Part shown: one piece after another, positions 1 to 7,506 of the stretch
Layout: every line of letters begins with the position of its first letter
How positions within the stretch are numbered: the first letter of the stretch is position 1
DNA from: RYN-230 sp963844695
GTDB lineage: Bacteria; Actinomycetota; Actinomycetes; Streptosporangiales; Streptosporangiaceae
DNA length: 64,000 nucleotides
Reading direction: 5' to 3'
Assembly: GCA_963844695.1 (NCBI GenBank)
Contig: CAWJPL010000017.1
Span: 1 to 64,000 of the forward strand
The notes under the pieces: model-generated
Database searches by the model: none
The model's input: the letters and a program-made list of their open reading frames with translations, nothing else
Told to the model about the DNA's origin: nothing
Program-made: the position numbers and the translations under genes

Positions 1-127
1 CTACCTGGGTCAGCCTGCTGCGTACCATCGGCGCACGACCGATCAGCAGGGCCACCCGGCCCGCTCGCGGGTCGCACAGCCGGTCTGTGGATCAACACCT
101 GGAACAAAGACCCGAAGCGGTCACATT
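1..127. other. left flank of the IS481-type element
   Basis: No complete gene. On the minus strand bases 122-142 supply the last codons and stop of the ECF41-type sigma gene whose body lies at 2875-3620. On the plus strand a short reading around 88-115 (LWINTWNKDP) faintly resembles the C-terminal region of IS630-family transposases, but it is too short to call. Confidence 0.3.
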
Positions 128-142
128 ACCCACGACGGGACG
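128..142. repeat. target-site duplication, left copy
   Basis: The 15-base sequence acccacgacgggacg is repeated exactly at 2875-2889, directly outside the two inverted ends of the element. When one copy is removed, the minus-strand sigma-factor frame reads through to PSWVM and a stop, which supports a true insertion duplication. IS481-family elements are known to make duplications of roughly 4-15 bp. Confidence 0.85.
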
Positions 143-198
143 TGTCAGGCTCCGCTTGATGTGCGACACCGTGGCTTCACTTGATGCGCGACACTCCC
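143..198 (+). repeat. left inverted end with internal double motif
   Basis: The left end contains the motif CTTGATGTGCGACA at 155-168 and a near copy at 179-193. The reverse complement of 2820-2874 has the same two motifs at the same spacing, followed by the same TCCC. The doubled motif probably marks two transposase binding sites per end, which is inference. The extreme termini (TGTCAGG on the left, GCCTAGC on the right) match poorly. Confidence 0.8.
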
Positions 199-219
199 GC
201 AATGCTTCGGGAGCTGAAC

Positions 220-1956
220 GTGGTCGAGCAGAGGTACCAGGCAGTGCTTGAGGTCTTGGACGGCACTCCGGTCACCGAGGTCGCCGAGCGGTTCGGGGTG
301 GCCCGGCAGACGGTGCACCGCTGGGTGGCCCGTTACCGCGAGGGCGGACTCGACGGGCTGGCTGACCGCTCGCATGCGCCGAAGGCACACCCGTGGCAGA
401 TAAGCGCCGAGGTCGAGGCGGCGATCTGTGACCTGCGCATCGCGCACCGCGGCTGGGGCCCGCGCCGCCTGGTCTTCGAGCTTGCCCGGCGCGGTCACCC
501 GGATATCTCCCGGTCCACGGTCTACCGTGTCCTGGTCCGCCACCATCTGATTGAGCCCGTGTCCCGCCGCAGGCGCCGGGAGTCCTACCGCCGCTGGGAA
601 CGCTCAGCGGCGATGGAGCTGTGGCAGATGGACGTCACCGCCAGCCTGTTCCTGGCCGACGGGCGGGAGTGCAAGGTCATCACCGGGATCGACGACCACT
701 CCCGGTTCTGCGTCATCGCCACCGTGGTGATGCGGGCGACCGCCCGGGCCGTCTGCCTGGCATTCACGGCCGCGATGGCCGAGTACGGGATCCCCGGCGA
801 GGTGCTCACTGACAACGGCAAGCAGTTCACTGGCCGGTTCGGCAAACCCCGCCCGGCCGAGGTGATGTTCGAGCGGATCTGCCGGGAGAACGGCATCACC
901 CAGCGGCTGACCAAGCCCAGGTCGCCCACGACTACGGGCAAGATCGAAAGACTCCACCAGACGCTGCAGCTGGAGCTGCTCAGCATCCACGACCCGTTCG
1001 CGAGCATCGAGGACGCCCAGGTCGCGTTGGACGCCTGGCGCAAGGACTACAACACCAGGCGGCCGCATCAGTCGCTGGCCATGGCCTTCCCTGCGGCCCG
1101 GTTCATCCCCGCCGGGGGCGACACGCTCGGCCTGCGGATACCCGCCGACCTGGCCAGCCAGTCGCCGCCTTCCGTCCCCGCGCCCGCTGAAGGAGCGGCT
1201 GTCCTGCCCGCCCCGGACGGCGGCACCGGCGGGCAGAGCCGGGCCGTGGAGCTGGACCGGGTAGTCCCGCCGTCGGGAAACCTCTGGCTGGCCGGGCAGC
1301 AGATCTGGCTCGGGCCAGCGATGACCGGCCGCACCGTCCGGCTCTGGGCCGGACCCGACCGGGTGCACGTGCTGCTGGACGGTCACCGCATCAAGACTCT
1401 GCCGTCCCGGCTGGATACCCGCGACCTGGCCCGCCTCGCCGCAGCCGGTGGCCGCCCGGCCGGGCCACCGCCCCTGCCGCCATCGTCGGGTGCTGCCGTC
1501 GAGCTGGAGCGAACCGTCAGCGCCTCCGGCAACATCAGCCTCGGCGACTGCATCATCAGTGCCGGGCTGCCGCTGGCCGGGCAGCGGGTCACGCTGCGTC
1601 TGGACGGCCCGGTCGCCCACATTCTGTCCGGCGGCACCGTGGTCCGCACCCTCGCCTGCCCCGTCCCCGCCCACGCCCGTGCCCGGTTGCGCGGAGCCCG
1701 CAGCGGAACTGCCGGGCCACCGCAGCTACCCGAACCTCTGCACGTCCAGCGGCGGGTATCCATCCGCGGCGCGATCATGATTGGCGGCCAGCGGATCCAG
1801 GTCGGTCTCCCGCACGCGGGCAAGACCGCCGAGGTCACCGTCGAGTCCGACACCTACCAGATCACTCTCGCAGACGGGATTGCCATGTCCGCACCCCGCA
1901 AGACCAGCTGCGATATCAGACGGCACAAAGCCTCGAACTACGGCCCGGCCAGTTAG
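220..1956 (+). CDS. IS481-family DDE transposase with tripled C-terminal domain
   Basis: Cut-and-paste transposase of the IS481/rve integrase type. An N-terminal helix-turn-helix (about residues 15-45, AERFGVARQTVHRWV) is followed by a second DNA-binding region and an RNase H-fold core. The DDE triad is visible as D138 (QMDVT), D198 (LTDNGKQF) and E243 (GKIERLH). After residue about 330 there is a long extension made of three related beta-rich repeats (about 343-415, 426-499, 506-562), each beginning with a pattern like V.R.V..SGNI.L. The GTG start at 220 was chosen for its GGGAG ribosome site; ATG codons at 184 and 202 are alternatives, the first lying inside the inverted end. All core motifs are intact, so it may be active. 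Confidence 0.9.
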   Translation: MVEQRYQAVLEVLDGTPVTEVAERFGVARQTVHRWVARYREGGLDGLADRSHAPKAHPWQISAEVEAAICDLRIAHRGWGPRRLVFELARRGHPDISRSTVYRVLVRHHLIEPVSRRRRRESYRRWERSAAMELWQMDVTASLFLADGRECKVITGIDDHSRFCVIATVVMRATARAVCLAFTAAMAEYGIPGEVLTDNGKQFTGRFGKPRPAEVMFERICRENGITQRLTKPRSPTTTGKIERLHQTLQLELLSIHDPFASIEDAQVALDAWRKDYNTRRPHQSLAMAFPAARFIPAGGDTLGLRIPADLASQSPPSVPAPAEGAAVLPAPDGGTGGQSRAVELDRVVPPSGNLWLAGQQIWLGPAMTGRTVRLWAGPDRVHVLLDGHRIKTLPSRLDTRDLARLAAAGGRPAGPPPLPPSSGAAVELERTVSASGNISLGDCIISAGLPLAGQRVTLRLDGPVAHILSGGTVVRTLACPVPAHARARLRGARSGTAGPPQLPEPLHVQRRVSIRGAIMIGGQRIQVGLPHAGKTAEVTVESDTYQITLADGIAMSAPRKTSCDIRRHKASNYGPAS

Positions 1957-2639
1957 CCTCCCCGCTTCGGGCGCTGCCACGGGTCACGCTCCAAGGCGTG
2001 GCGCAGCGCCGCCGCGCCCCGGCTGAGTATGGGCTGGCCGTGCGTGACCAGCACGTGCTCAGGCTCCAAACCAGCCAGGCGCTCCAGGGTGGGCAGATAA
2101 CGTTCGCGCCACCAGCGACGCCGGCGCTCGCCGTCCACTGGGTCCTCCCACACGCGCAGCTCACCACCGCCCGTCTCGACCACCGCATCGCCGAAGACCA
2201 GGGCACGCAGGGCGGGGATCTCGATCGGCTGCTCAGAGCGAGGCGGGGTACCGATCGGATGGAAACGGGCCACGCCGCCAACGCCGCCACCACCGCTCAC
2301 GGCCTCAAAGCCGGAGGTGTCGCTCAGCCGCGTCGCCACTTCCGCATGCCCATAGATGCGTGCCTGTGCCCGGTGATAGCGCCGCCACAGCAGTTCAGCG
2401 CTGCGGGTGTGAAACGGCTTGCTGACCAGGATCCGAACGCGGCCGCCAACGAGCTCATCCAGCGCGCCCAGCGCCGGATCGTTCTCACCCATCACCAGCG
2501 AATCCACCAGCAGCGTCTCGCCATCGACGGCCAGGGCATAGCTCGTCCGGGCACCGAACTCCCCAGCCCGCAATCCCTGGGGTCGGCGCTGCCAGCACCA
2601 AATCCCCGGCACAATCTCCTGCAAGTCACTGCTGGCCAT
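1953..2639 (-). CDS. MBL-fold hydrolase-like passenger protein
   Basis: A 228-residue protein resembling actinobacterial proteins annotated as MBL-fold metallohydrolases: an early WCWQ segment, a central GDAVV segment and a C-terminal VLVTHGQP segment follow the usual order of the fold. The canonical HxHxDH metal motif is missing; the matching position reads SKPFHTRSAE, so metal binding and catalysis are doubtful. Its stop overlaps the transposase stop by a few bases (tail to tail). It lies between the two inverted ends and is therefore cargo of the element. What it does for the element or host is unknown. Confidence 0.7.
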   Translation of the reverse strand: MASSDLQEIVPGIWCWQRRPQGLRAGEFGARTSYALAVDGETLLVDSLVMGENDPALGALDELVGGRVRILVSKPFHTRSAELLWRRYHRAQARIYGHAEVATRLSDTSGFEAVSGGGGVGGVARFHPIGTPPRSEQPIEIPALRALVFGDAVVETGGGELRVWEDPVDGERRRRWWRERYLPTLERLAGLEPEHVLVTHGQPILSRGAAALRHALERDPWQRPKRGG

Positions 2640-2819
2640 CTGCTCTCCCGACTCCAGTGCCCAGCCGTGGGACGGTCAATCGCATCTCGTCCCACTCCAG
2701 CGATGACAAGATCTCACCCCACGCGGGGTGCTAGCGGGCGATTCTGGCGCTAGGGCATCATCGTCACCGGCGGGCTCATAGTCCGCCAGCTCGCAGACAC
2801 CAGCGGGCGGCCAAACCTA

Positions 2820-2874
2820 GGGACTGTCGCACATCAAGCGACGCCGATCCGTCGCACATCAAGTGGAGCTAGGC
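2820..2874 (-). repeat. right inverted end
   Basis: The reverse complement carries two copies of CTTGATGTGCGAC about 25 bases apart and ends in AGTCCC, mirroring the left end at 143-198. The target duplication follows at 2875. Confidence 0.8.
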
Positions 2875-2889
2875 ACCCACGACGGGACG
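2875..2889. repeat. target-site duplication, right copy
   Basis: Exact copy of 128-142; see the left copy. Thirteen of these bases (acccacgacggga) occur once more at 4966-4978, just upstream of the excisionase-like gene. Confidence 0.85.
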
Positions 2890-3620
2890 ATCTGAGCGAG
2901 CCGGTCCGGGTCGGAATGCGCGCGGATCACGGTGATCACGCCTCCGCTTACCGAGAAGGCCATCACCGTGACCGGCAGTCCGCCGGCCACGACGAGGATG
3001 CCAGGCATGCCGTCCACGACGACCCGGTGCGCGGGCGTGCCCCCGCCGGTCCCGGCCCGGCCAGCGACCTCGGCCGCACCGCGTACTACCAGGCCGCCGC
3101 CAGGACGGCTCCCCCGGAACTCAACCTCAGGCGCGAGTACAGCGAGCAGGCCCGCGACGTCTCCCCCGGCCAGCCGCCTCGAGGAACGCGTCCACCACCT
3201 CCCAGGCCGCCTGGTCCGCCGCCGGCGTGCCCAGCCGGATCCGGCCGCGAGCGCGGCTGGCCAGCATCTTGGTGGCGGCGGTACTCCGGGTCCAGGATCC
3301 TCGCGATCGCGTCGAACGGGACCTCGAACACGTCATGGAGGACGAACGAAACCCGCTCGGCCGGGGTGAGCGCGTCCATGACGACCGACAGCGCCAGGCC
3401 GACGGAGTCGGCGAGGAGCTCGTGGCCCTCGGGACTGACTCCGGGATCCGCCGTCGTCTCCGCCGTGAGCAACCCCAGGCTGAGCTCGAGCGGCTGCTCG
3501 CTCCGGGTCCGGCGGCTGCGGAGCACGTCGAGGCAGATCCGTCCCGTCACGGTCGTCAGCCAGGCCCGCAGATCATCGATGCCCGCGCCGCGGGCGCGGG
3601 CCAGGCGCAGGTGCTGATGG
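2875..3620 (-). pseudogene. ECF41 (SigJ-like) sigma factor, broken, interrupted by the IS at its 3' end
   Basis: Three frames together encode most of an ECF41-type sigma factor. The sigma-2 part is DDLRAWLTTVTGRICLDVL, the sigma-4 part is DALTPAERVSFVLHDVF then AATKMLASRARGRIR, and the fused C-terminal SnoaL-like domain runs to IRAHSDPDRLAQIVPSWV at the duplication. Frameshifts lie near 3275 and 3170. The N-terminus before HLRLARA is missing. After removing the IS, the last codons and stop come from 142 down to 122. ECF41 sigma factors are known to be controlled through this C-terminal domain and to sit beside carboxymuconolactone-decarboxylase-type genes, which fits the neighbouring fragment. 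The gene is surely non-functional as written. Confidence 0.75.
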
Positions 3621-3691
3621 TGGCGCTCAGCAACTTCTTCAACCGCATCAACACCACCCTCCGGATACCCGCCGGGACCAGCTGGAGCTGA
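3611..3691 (+). pseudogene. C-terminal fragment of a carboxymuconolactone decarboxylase (AhpD-like) gene
   Basis: The plus-strand reading VALSNFFNRINTTLRIPAG, followed by a stop at 3691, matches the usual end of small CMD/AhpD-type proteins. Nothing of the rest of that gene is present: the upstream sequence belongs to the antisense sigma factor. This looks like a deletion joining two genes of an ECF41 locus. Only about 26 codons remain, so the call rests on that one motif. Confidence 0.5.
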
Positions 3692-4152
3692 ACGGCGCAC
3701 CGGCGGTTCCCCGGGCCCGAACCCCGGGGAACCGCCGCCCCAAGCAGATCGCTGCCGCCCGGCGGCCCCACAGCCAGCCACGCTCATCCGCAACGCTGTG
3801 GTTTGACGGACAGCCGACCCGCGGCGGCCACCCCTCGTCAGGGAAAGACCCCTCCTCGATCCGAAGGGCCTCTGACGTGGGCGCCGCCGACCGATCGGGA
3901 CCTCTGACCGCCTTGAGCGGCAAAGATGAAGACGATCTCGTGCTGCGTCCTACCGCCTCACTCGAAGTTCTCCAGCACCCCGGCGAGCTGGACCGGGGTG
4001 AGCGCCTGCCCGATCTCCTCTGCCAGGCTTGACGAGCAGAAGGAAGGTCGTGATGAGCTTCCAGAAAGCTCGGTGATCGCGGCCTTTCACCCGGCAAACT
4101 AGACCAGGATTGATGTTGTTGGACCCTGCCCTAACCCTCCATAAGGTAAGCC
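3692..4152. other. non-coding stretch with a tRNA-3'-like remnant
   Basis: No complete gene. It contains the tRNA-Thr-like remnant at 3845-3915 and, on minus, a short protein end (LAEEIGQALTPVQLAGVLE, stop at 3958-3960) that may be the tail of a lost gene. Confidence 0.4.
3845..3915 (-). repeat. degenerate copy of the tRNA-Thr 3' end and downstream hairpin (att-like)
   Basis: Read on plus, this stretch aligns with 6715-6785: CCCTCC..GATC.GAAGGG.CCT.TGACGTGGG.GCCGCC, then partly conserved T-arm bases. The identity block TGACGTGGG-x-GCCGCC covers the acceptor end and the bases just downstream of the tRNA-Thr gene. Together with the tRNA it brackets about 2.9 kb containing an excisionase-like gene, as expected for an old integrated element, though the match is weak for an att site. 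Confidence 0.45.
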
Positions 4153-4765
4153 ATGTCACAAACCCACCCAAATGGTGGAAGAGATGCATCAGGTTGGAAA
4201 AGCCCTGCCGTGCTGGTAGTGCTCATCGCGGCACTGATCGCAGCAGCCGCCGCGATCGTAGCTGCGATCATCCAAAGCCACCCATCCCCTGGTGCTGCCG
4301 GTAATTCAGCAACGGCCCAGCGTTCCAGCTCTGCTACTCCGCACGCGACTGCACCGCCGACAGTGGCCATACCTTGCCGGAGTACCTACCCAGCGATGCT
4401 TGACATACCGCATGAGACGGGAAGTGTGGTTCATGCCAGCGTCTTGGCTACGTGGCAATTTCAGTGATAGCCGGATGTATTTCGTTATTGAAAAGGTATT
4501 AAATGTTAGTAGTAACACGAATTCACATTCAGTGGATTTCATTAAAGCTTCTGTTTCACAACTTGGTGCCGGTCAGGAAGATCACGTAAGTTTTATCCTT
4601 AAGGAGCCGGTGGACACCAAAGCATCGTTTTTCGTAATTAGCGTTAACCATAGTGAGCTTGAGGCGCTGAGAAAGCACCAAGTCGTTGACCATGGCATCC
4701 TTCACCTACCGCTGGGTGCTCGGGTGGAATCTGCAACAGAAGAGCACGTTAAAACGAGTCAGTAA
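4153..4765 (+). pseudogene. AT-rich membrane-anchored protein of unknown function, frameshifted
   Basis: The 5' half reads as a protein with one N-terminal membrane helix (about residues 18-44, VLVVLIAALIAAAAAIV) and a Ser/Thr/Pro-rich linker. This frame stops at 4467. An overlapping frame (entering around 4430) continues to 4765 with a soluble segment beginning DSRMYFVIEKVLNV. The most economical reading is one gene with a single frameshift near 4440-4465. From about 4440 to 4765 the DNA is clearly poorer in GC than its neighbours, which suggests horizontal origin. No family is recognised. Confidence 0.4.
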
Positions 4766-4986
4766 AAGCGTGAAAGCATCGGCTAGCGGTCGGATTGGCT
4801 CAGTATTACCCTGACTTCCTATAGCTGCGAACTGATCCTGCCTGGGTGGGCTGGAATGGCTGGGTAACAGTGAAGAAAATCCTCACATGGCGCTGACTGG
4901 CACTACGCCGGACGCAGCTATCTGCCGTCCATCACCGAACTGACCGCCGTCTTGCGCGCCGCCTCACCCACGACGGGAGGTGCGTC

Positions 4987-5180
4987 ATGCCCCGGACCCT
5001 GCTGAGCGTCCTCGAAGCCGCCGAGGCCTTGGCCATCTCCCGAAGCAAGCTCTACGAGCTGCTGGCCAGCGGCGCCATCGCCTCGATCCGCATCGACGAT
5101 CACGCCGCATCCCCCTCACCGCCCTGGAGGCGTATGTCTCTAGGCTGCTCGCCGAAAGGACTGACGTGATCGAACCTTGA
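4987..5180 (+). pseudogene. excisionase-like helix-turn-helix protein, one-base frameshift
   Basis: Frame one gives MPRTLLSVLEAAEALAISRSK, the start of a MerR/excisionase-type winged helix (EAAEALAISRSKLYELLASG). Near 5099 it must slip one base to continue as SRRIPLTALEAYVSRLLAE and stop at 5180, giving a 64-residue protein of normal length for the family. A good ribosome site (GGGAGGTG) precedes the ATG. Such proteins direct excision of actinobacterial integrative elements and usually precede an integrase gene; no integrase is found here, so the element is decayed. Confidence 0.65.
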
Positions 5181-5290
5181 GGGACCCATCCGAGCTATCA
5201 GCTCGCGCAGGCTCGCGCGTGTTGCCGCCTGACTCCTACCCGCCCTGAGGGGAGGGCGGTGAGCCACCCGCGATTGACCAGGCTAGCCGC

Positions 5291-5818
5291 ATGTCTACCC
5301 TCACATCTATGCGGACTGCCCGACTGCGACATTCCGTACTAGGCGTACTCCTCCTAGCTGGCTCAGCTGCCCTGTTGATGGTCTGGCTGTGGTTCGGCCA
5401 TCTGTGGTTCGCGATCGTCACCGGCTTCGTTGTCGGGCTTGTGCTGATAGCCATGATGCTCCGGAACGGATGGCACCAGACGAGTCCGGAAAGCCTCGAA
5501 TCACGCGGTTTCAGTCCGGAATCTGACTGGGATTCCAATCTGATGGATCCAGGCATGCACCGAGAGATGGCCCCCGTAGTCCCAACCTTCGGGCGCCGTG
5601 GGATATCCAATACCCCCATCCGGCGTCCGGCCGCCCAGCCGGCCCCGGGTCGTTCGCCCGGCGGCGTGCGCCGACAGCCTGGAACGGCCAGCCCGACCGG
5701 CGGCGCGGCCGGCTTGCCCCGGAAGCCCTGGTCATGTTCGCCGAGGAGCGCGAGGCCGCCAGCATCGACGAAGTGCTCGGCGCACTCGACCGCGACCTGG
5801 TCGGCCTGGTGCCCGTGA
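5291..5818 (+). CDS. possible small membrane protein
   Basis: An open frame whose first 70 residues hold two strong hydrophobic helices (about 15-33 and 37-56) preceded by an arginine-rich start, as in a two-span membrane protein. Beyond about residue 105 it becomes proline- and arginine-rich and then overlaps the 5' end of the CbbX gene in another frame, so the true gene may be shorter or truncated. No family recognised. Confidence 0.35.
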   Translation: MSTLTSMRTARLRHSVLGVLLLAGSAALLMVWLWFGHLWFAIVTGFVVGLVLIAMMLRNGWHQTSPESLESRGFSPESDWDSNLMDPGMHREMAPVVPTFGRRGISNTPIRRPAAQPAPGRSPGGVRRQPGTASPTGGAAGLPRKPWSCSPRSARPPASTKCSAHSTATWSAWCP

Positions 5819-6600
5819 AGCGGTGGATCGAGGACATCGCGCTGCTGCTCCTGGTGGACCGGGCCCGGCAGAGATTCGGCCTCGAGGCCCCCCGGCCAAA
5901 CCTGCACATGTGCTTCACCGGCCCGCCGGGCACCGGCAAGACCACCGTGGCGCTGCGCATGGCCGAACTCCTGCACCGGCTCGGCTACCTGGAAAGCGGG
6001 CACCTGGTGCACGCCATGCGCGACGACCTGGTCGGCCAGTACATCGGGCAGACCGCACCCAAGACCAAGCGCGTGCTCGACCAGGCCATGGGCGGGGTGC
6101 TGTTCATCGACGAGGCCTACTATCTGTACCGCGCGGCCGACTCCAAGGACTATGGCCAGGAGGCCATCGACATCATGCTGCAGGTGATGGAGAAGGAGCG
6201 CGACAATCTCGTGGTCATCCTCGCGGGCTACAAGGACCGGATGGACGACTTCTTCGAGAGCAACCCGGGCATGCATTCCCGGATCGCGCACCACCTCGAC
6301 TTCGCCGCCTACGATGCCGACGAGCTCGTCGCGATCGGGCGGCTAATGCTCGAGCAGTCCAGTTACTACCTGTCCCCGGGCGCCGAGGAGGCGTTCCGCC
6401 AGTACCTGTCCCGCCGGATGCGCGGGCCCCGGTTCGCCAACGCCCGCAGCGTGCGGAACGAGCTGGAACGCACCAGGCTCCGGCACGCGCGCCGGGTGGC
6501 CACTGACGCCAGCCGCGGTTGGAACCGCGACGACCTGATGCGCCTTGAGCCATCGGACATCCTGCCTAGCTGGGACTTGCTAGACAATGATCCGTCGTAG
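5734..6600 (+). CDS. cbbX: CbbX-type AAA+ Rubisco activase
   Basis: A 288-residue AAA+ ATPase matching CbbX/CfxQ over its whole length. Walker A is GPPGTGKTT (about residues 63-71), Walker B is GVLFIDEAYYL (about 122-132), and the RDNLVVILAGYKDRMDDFF segment with arginine sensors follows. The C-terminal FANARSVRNELERTRLR is typical. CbbX remodels inhibited Rubisco using ATP and RuBP. No Rubisco subunit genes are in the window, so this copy is an orphan here. The ATG has no obvious ribosome site, but the frame upstream offers no better start before the stop at 5524. It lies between the excisionase-like gene and tRNA-Thr and could be cargo of the old element. Confidence 0.88.
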   Translation: MFAEEREAASIDEVLGALDRDLVGLVPVKRWIEDIALLLLVDRARQRFGLEAPRPNLHMCFTGPPGTGKTTVALRMAELLHRLGYLESGHLVHAMRDDLVGQYIGQTAPKTKRVLDQAMGGVLFIDEAYYLYRAADSKDYGQEAIDIMLQVMEKERDNLVVILAGYKDRMDDFFESNPGMHSRIAHHLDFAAYDADELVAIGRLMLEQSSYYLSPGAEEAFRQYLSRRMRGPRFANARSVRNELERTRLRHARRVATDASRGWNRDDLMRLEPSDILPSWDLLDNDPS

Positions 6601-6718
6601 CTGCCTCGTGGTGGCGCTCATGTAGCCAGCCGGACGCCCGGTTTCGCCGGAGGCCGGCCGCCACGTCGTCCGCGGATACACGCGCCTTGGCCACGGTCAG
6701 GCGCCCGTTGGCAAAGAA

Positions 6719-6742
6719 GCCCCTTCCATGATCGGAAGGGGC
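6719..6742 (-). terminator. hairpin downstream of tRNA-Thr
   Basis: A perfect 9-bp stem, gccccttcc / ggaaggggc, with a six-base loop lies 13 bases past the tRNA 3' end and is followed on the minus strand by a short T-rich run (TTCTTTG). Confidence 0.75.
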
Positions 6743-6754
6743 CTTTGACGTGGG

Positions 6755-6828
6755 AGCCGCCTATCGGAATCGAACCGATGACCTACGCATTACGAGTGCG
6801 TCGCTCTAACCGACTGAGCTAAGGCGGC
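6755..6828 (-). tRNA. tRNA-Thr (anticodon CGT)
   Basis: The minus strand folds as a full cloverleaf. The acceptor GCCGCCT pairs with AGGCGGC, the D-arm is GCTCAGTCGGTTAGAGC, the anticodon loop CTCGTAA carries CGT, and the T-arm is centred on GGTTCGATTCC. CCA is not encoded. A terminator hairpin follows. Its 3' side resembles the remnant at 3845-3915. Confidence 0.95.
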
Positions 6829-6916
6829 ATGCCGCGATCCAGCGGCCCACCGAGTCTACCGGTCTGCTCCCCAGGCCGTACCCAGGCCGCAACCCCCGCT
6901 ACCTGCTCTGCGCCGC

Positions 6917-7015
6917 CCAGGCTGCCCCGTGATCAAGCTGCTGGTAGTTCCCCCGTCATCCCGCTCTTATGTCGGTGTCCGTGGCGATCGAAACACTGGA
7001 CGGAGCCGGCTCGGG
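6917..7015 (+). repeat. direct repeat shared with 7412-7506
   Basis: About 95 bases align to 7412-7506 at an estimated four in five identities, with an exact core GTGGCGATCGAAAC. On the minus strand both copies encode the C-terminal tail of the gene they end (SVSIAT.TD.RAG), so the tail of the efflux gene appears to have been duplicated onto the shortened gene at 6956. Confidence 0.75.
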
Positions 7016-7264
7016 TGGGCTCATGACGGAGCTCAGTCGGTGATAGTCGCCTTCCCACAGCTCGTGCCAGAGCTGGTGGTGGTCGTCCGCGATGAAGTGG
7101 GCCGGGGTGTCCCAGCCGTCTTCCTTGAACCGGTGGAATGCGGTGGCGGCGGTCTTTTGCGGCACAGGGCGTCCGAAAAGAAGGCTGGCCAGCAGCCAGT
7201 CGAACAGGCCCTGGTCGGTGGTTGTGTCGATGTCGAGGTCAGCGGCGGTGATCAGTGCAGCCAT
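6956..7264 (-). CDS. truncated endonuclease III-like (HhH-GPD) protein with borrowed tail
   Basis: About 75 residues (GLFDWLLASLLFGRPVPQKT, then WDTPAHFIADD and LWHELWEGDYHRL) resemble the start of endonuclease III-like proteins. The region that should hold the helix-hairpin-helix and catalytic residues is absent. The remaining residues come from the duplicated 3' end of the neighbouring pump gene. The start at 7264 follows a clear AAAGGGA ribosome site. Probably not a working glycosylase. Confidence 0.55.
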   Translation of the reverse strand: MAALITAADLDIDTTTDQGLFDWLLASLLFGRPVPQKTAATAFHRFKEDGWDTPAHFIADDHHQLWHELWEGDYHRLSSVMSPPEPAPSSVSIATDTDIRAG

Positions 7265-7331
7265 AGCATGTCCCTTTCTGTAAGCGGCCGCTGTCGGCGC
7301 GCCGCCGATGACTCGGCGGCGCAACGCTGTC

Positions 7332-7399
7332 CTGGACGGCCGTAGCGTTGCTCTCCGGGCGCAAACGCGCGCTCTAGCAGCGACGCTACGGTCGTCCGG
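7332..7399 (-). terminator. imperfect inverted repeat after the efflux gene
   Basis: Bases 7332-7352 (ctggacggccgtagcgttgct) and 7376-7399 form an imperfect stem of about 20 bp. It lies 50-115 bases downstream of the stop codon of the minus-strand pump, so it may end its transcript. Confidence 0.4.
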
Positions 7400-7411
7400 C
7401 CGCTTAGTCAT

Positions 7412-7506
7412 CCAGGCTGCCCGTGGTCAGGCTGACGGCAGTCCCGTCACCCCGCTCTTACGTCGGTTTCCGTGGCGATCGAAACGGCGGACGGAGCCGG
7501 CCCGGG
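7412..7506 (+). repeat. direct repeat shared with 6917-7015
   Basis: See 6917-7015. This copy includes the genuine 3' end of the efflux gene and is likely the source copy. Confidence 0.7.

Larger units (their letters stand above)
143..2874 (+). mobile_element. IS481-type insertion element with passenger gene
   Basis: The element is bounded by long imperfect inverted ends (143-198 and 2820-2874) and a 15-bp target duplication. It holds a DDE transposase on plus and an MBL-fold-like gene on minus. Their stop codons overlap, so the two genes converge. About 180 bases between the passenger gene start (2639) and the right end hold no recognisable gene. A passenger gene is unusual for an IS481-type element, and it lies wholly within the ends, so it should move with the transposase if the element is active. 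Confidence 0.8.

Noticed and set aside
60..125. IS630 transposase fragment at the left edge
   Set aside because: Only about ten residues look similar; too short to support.
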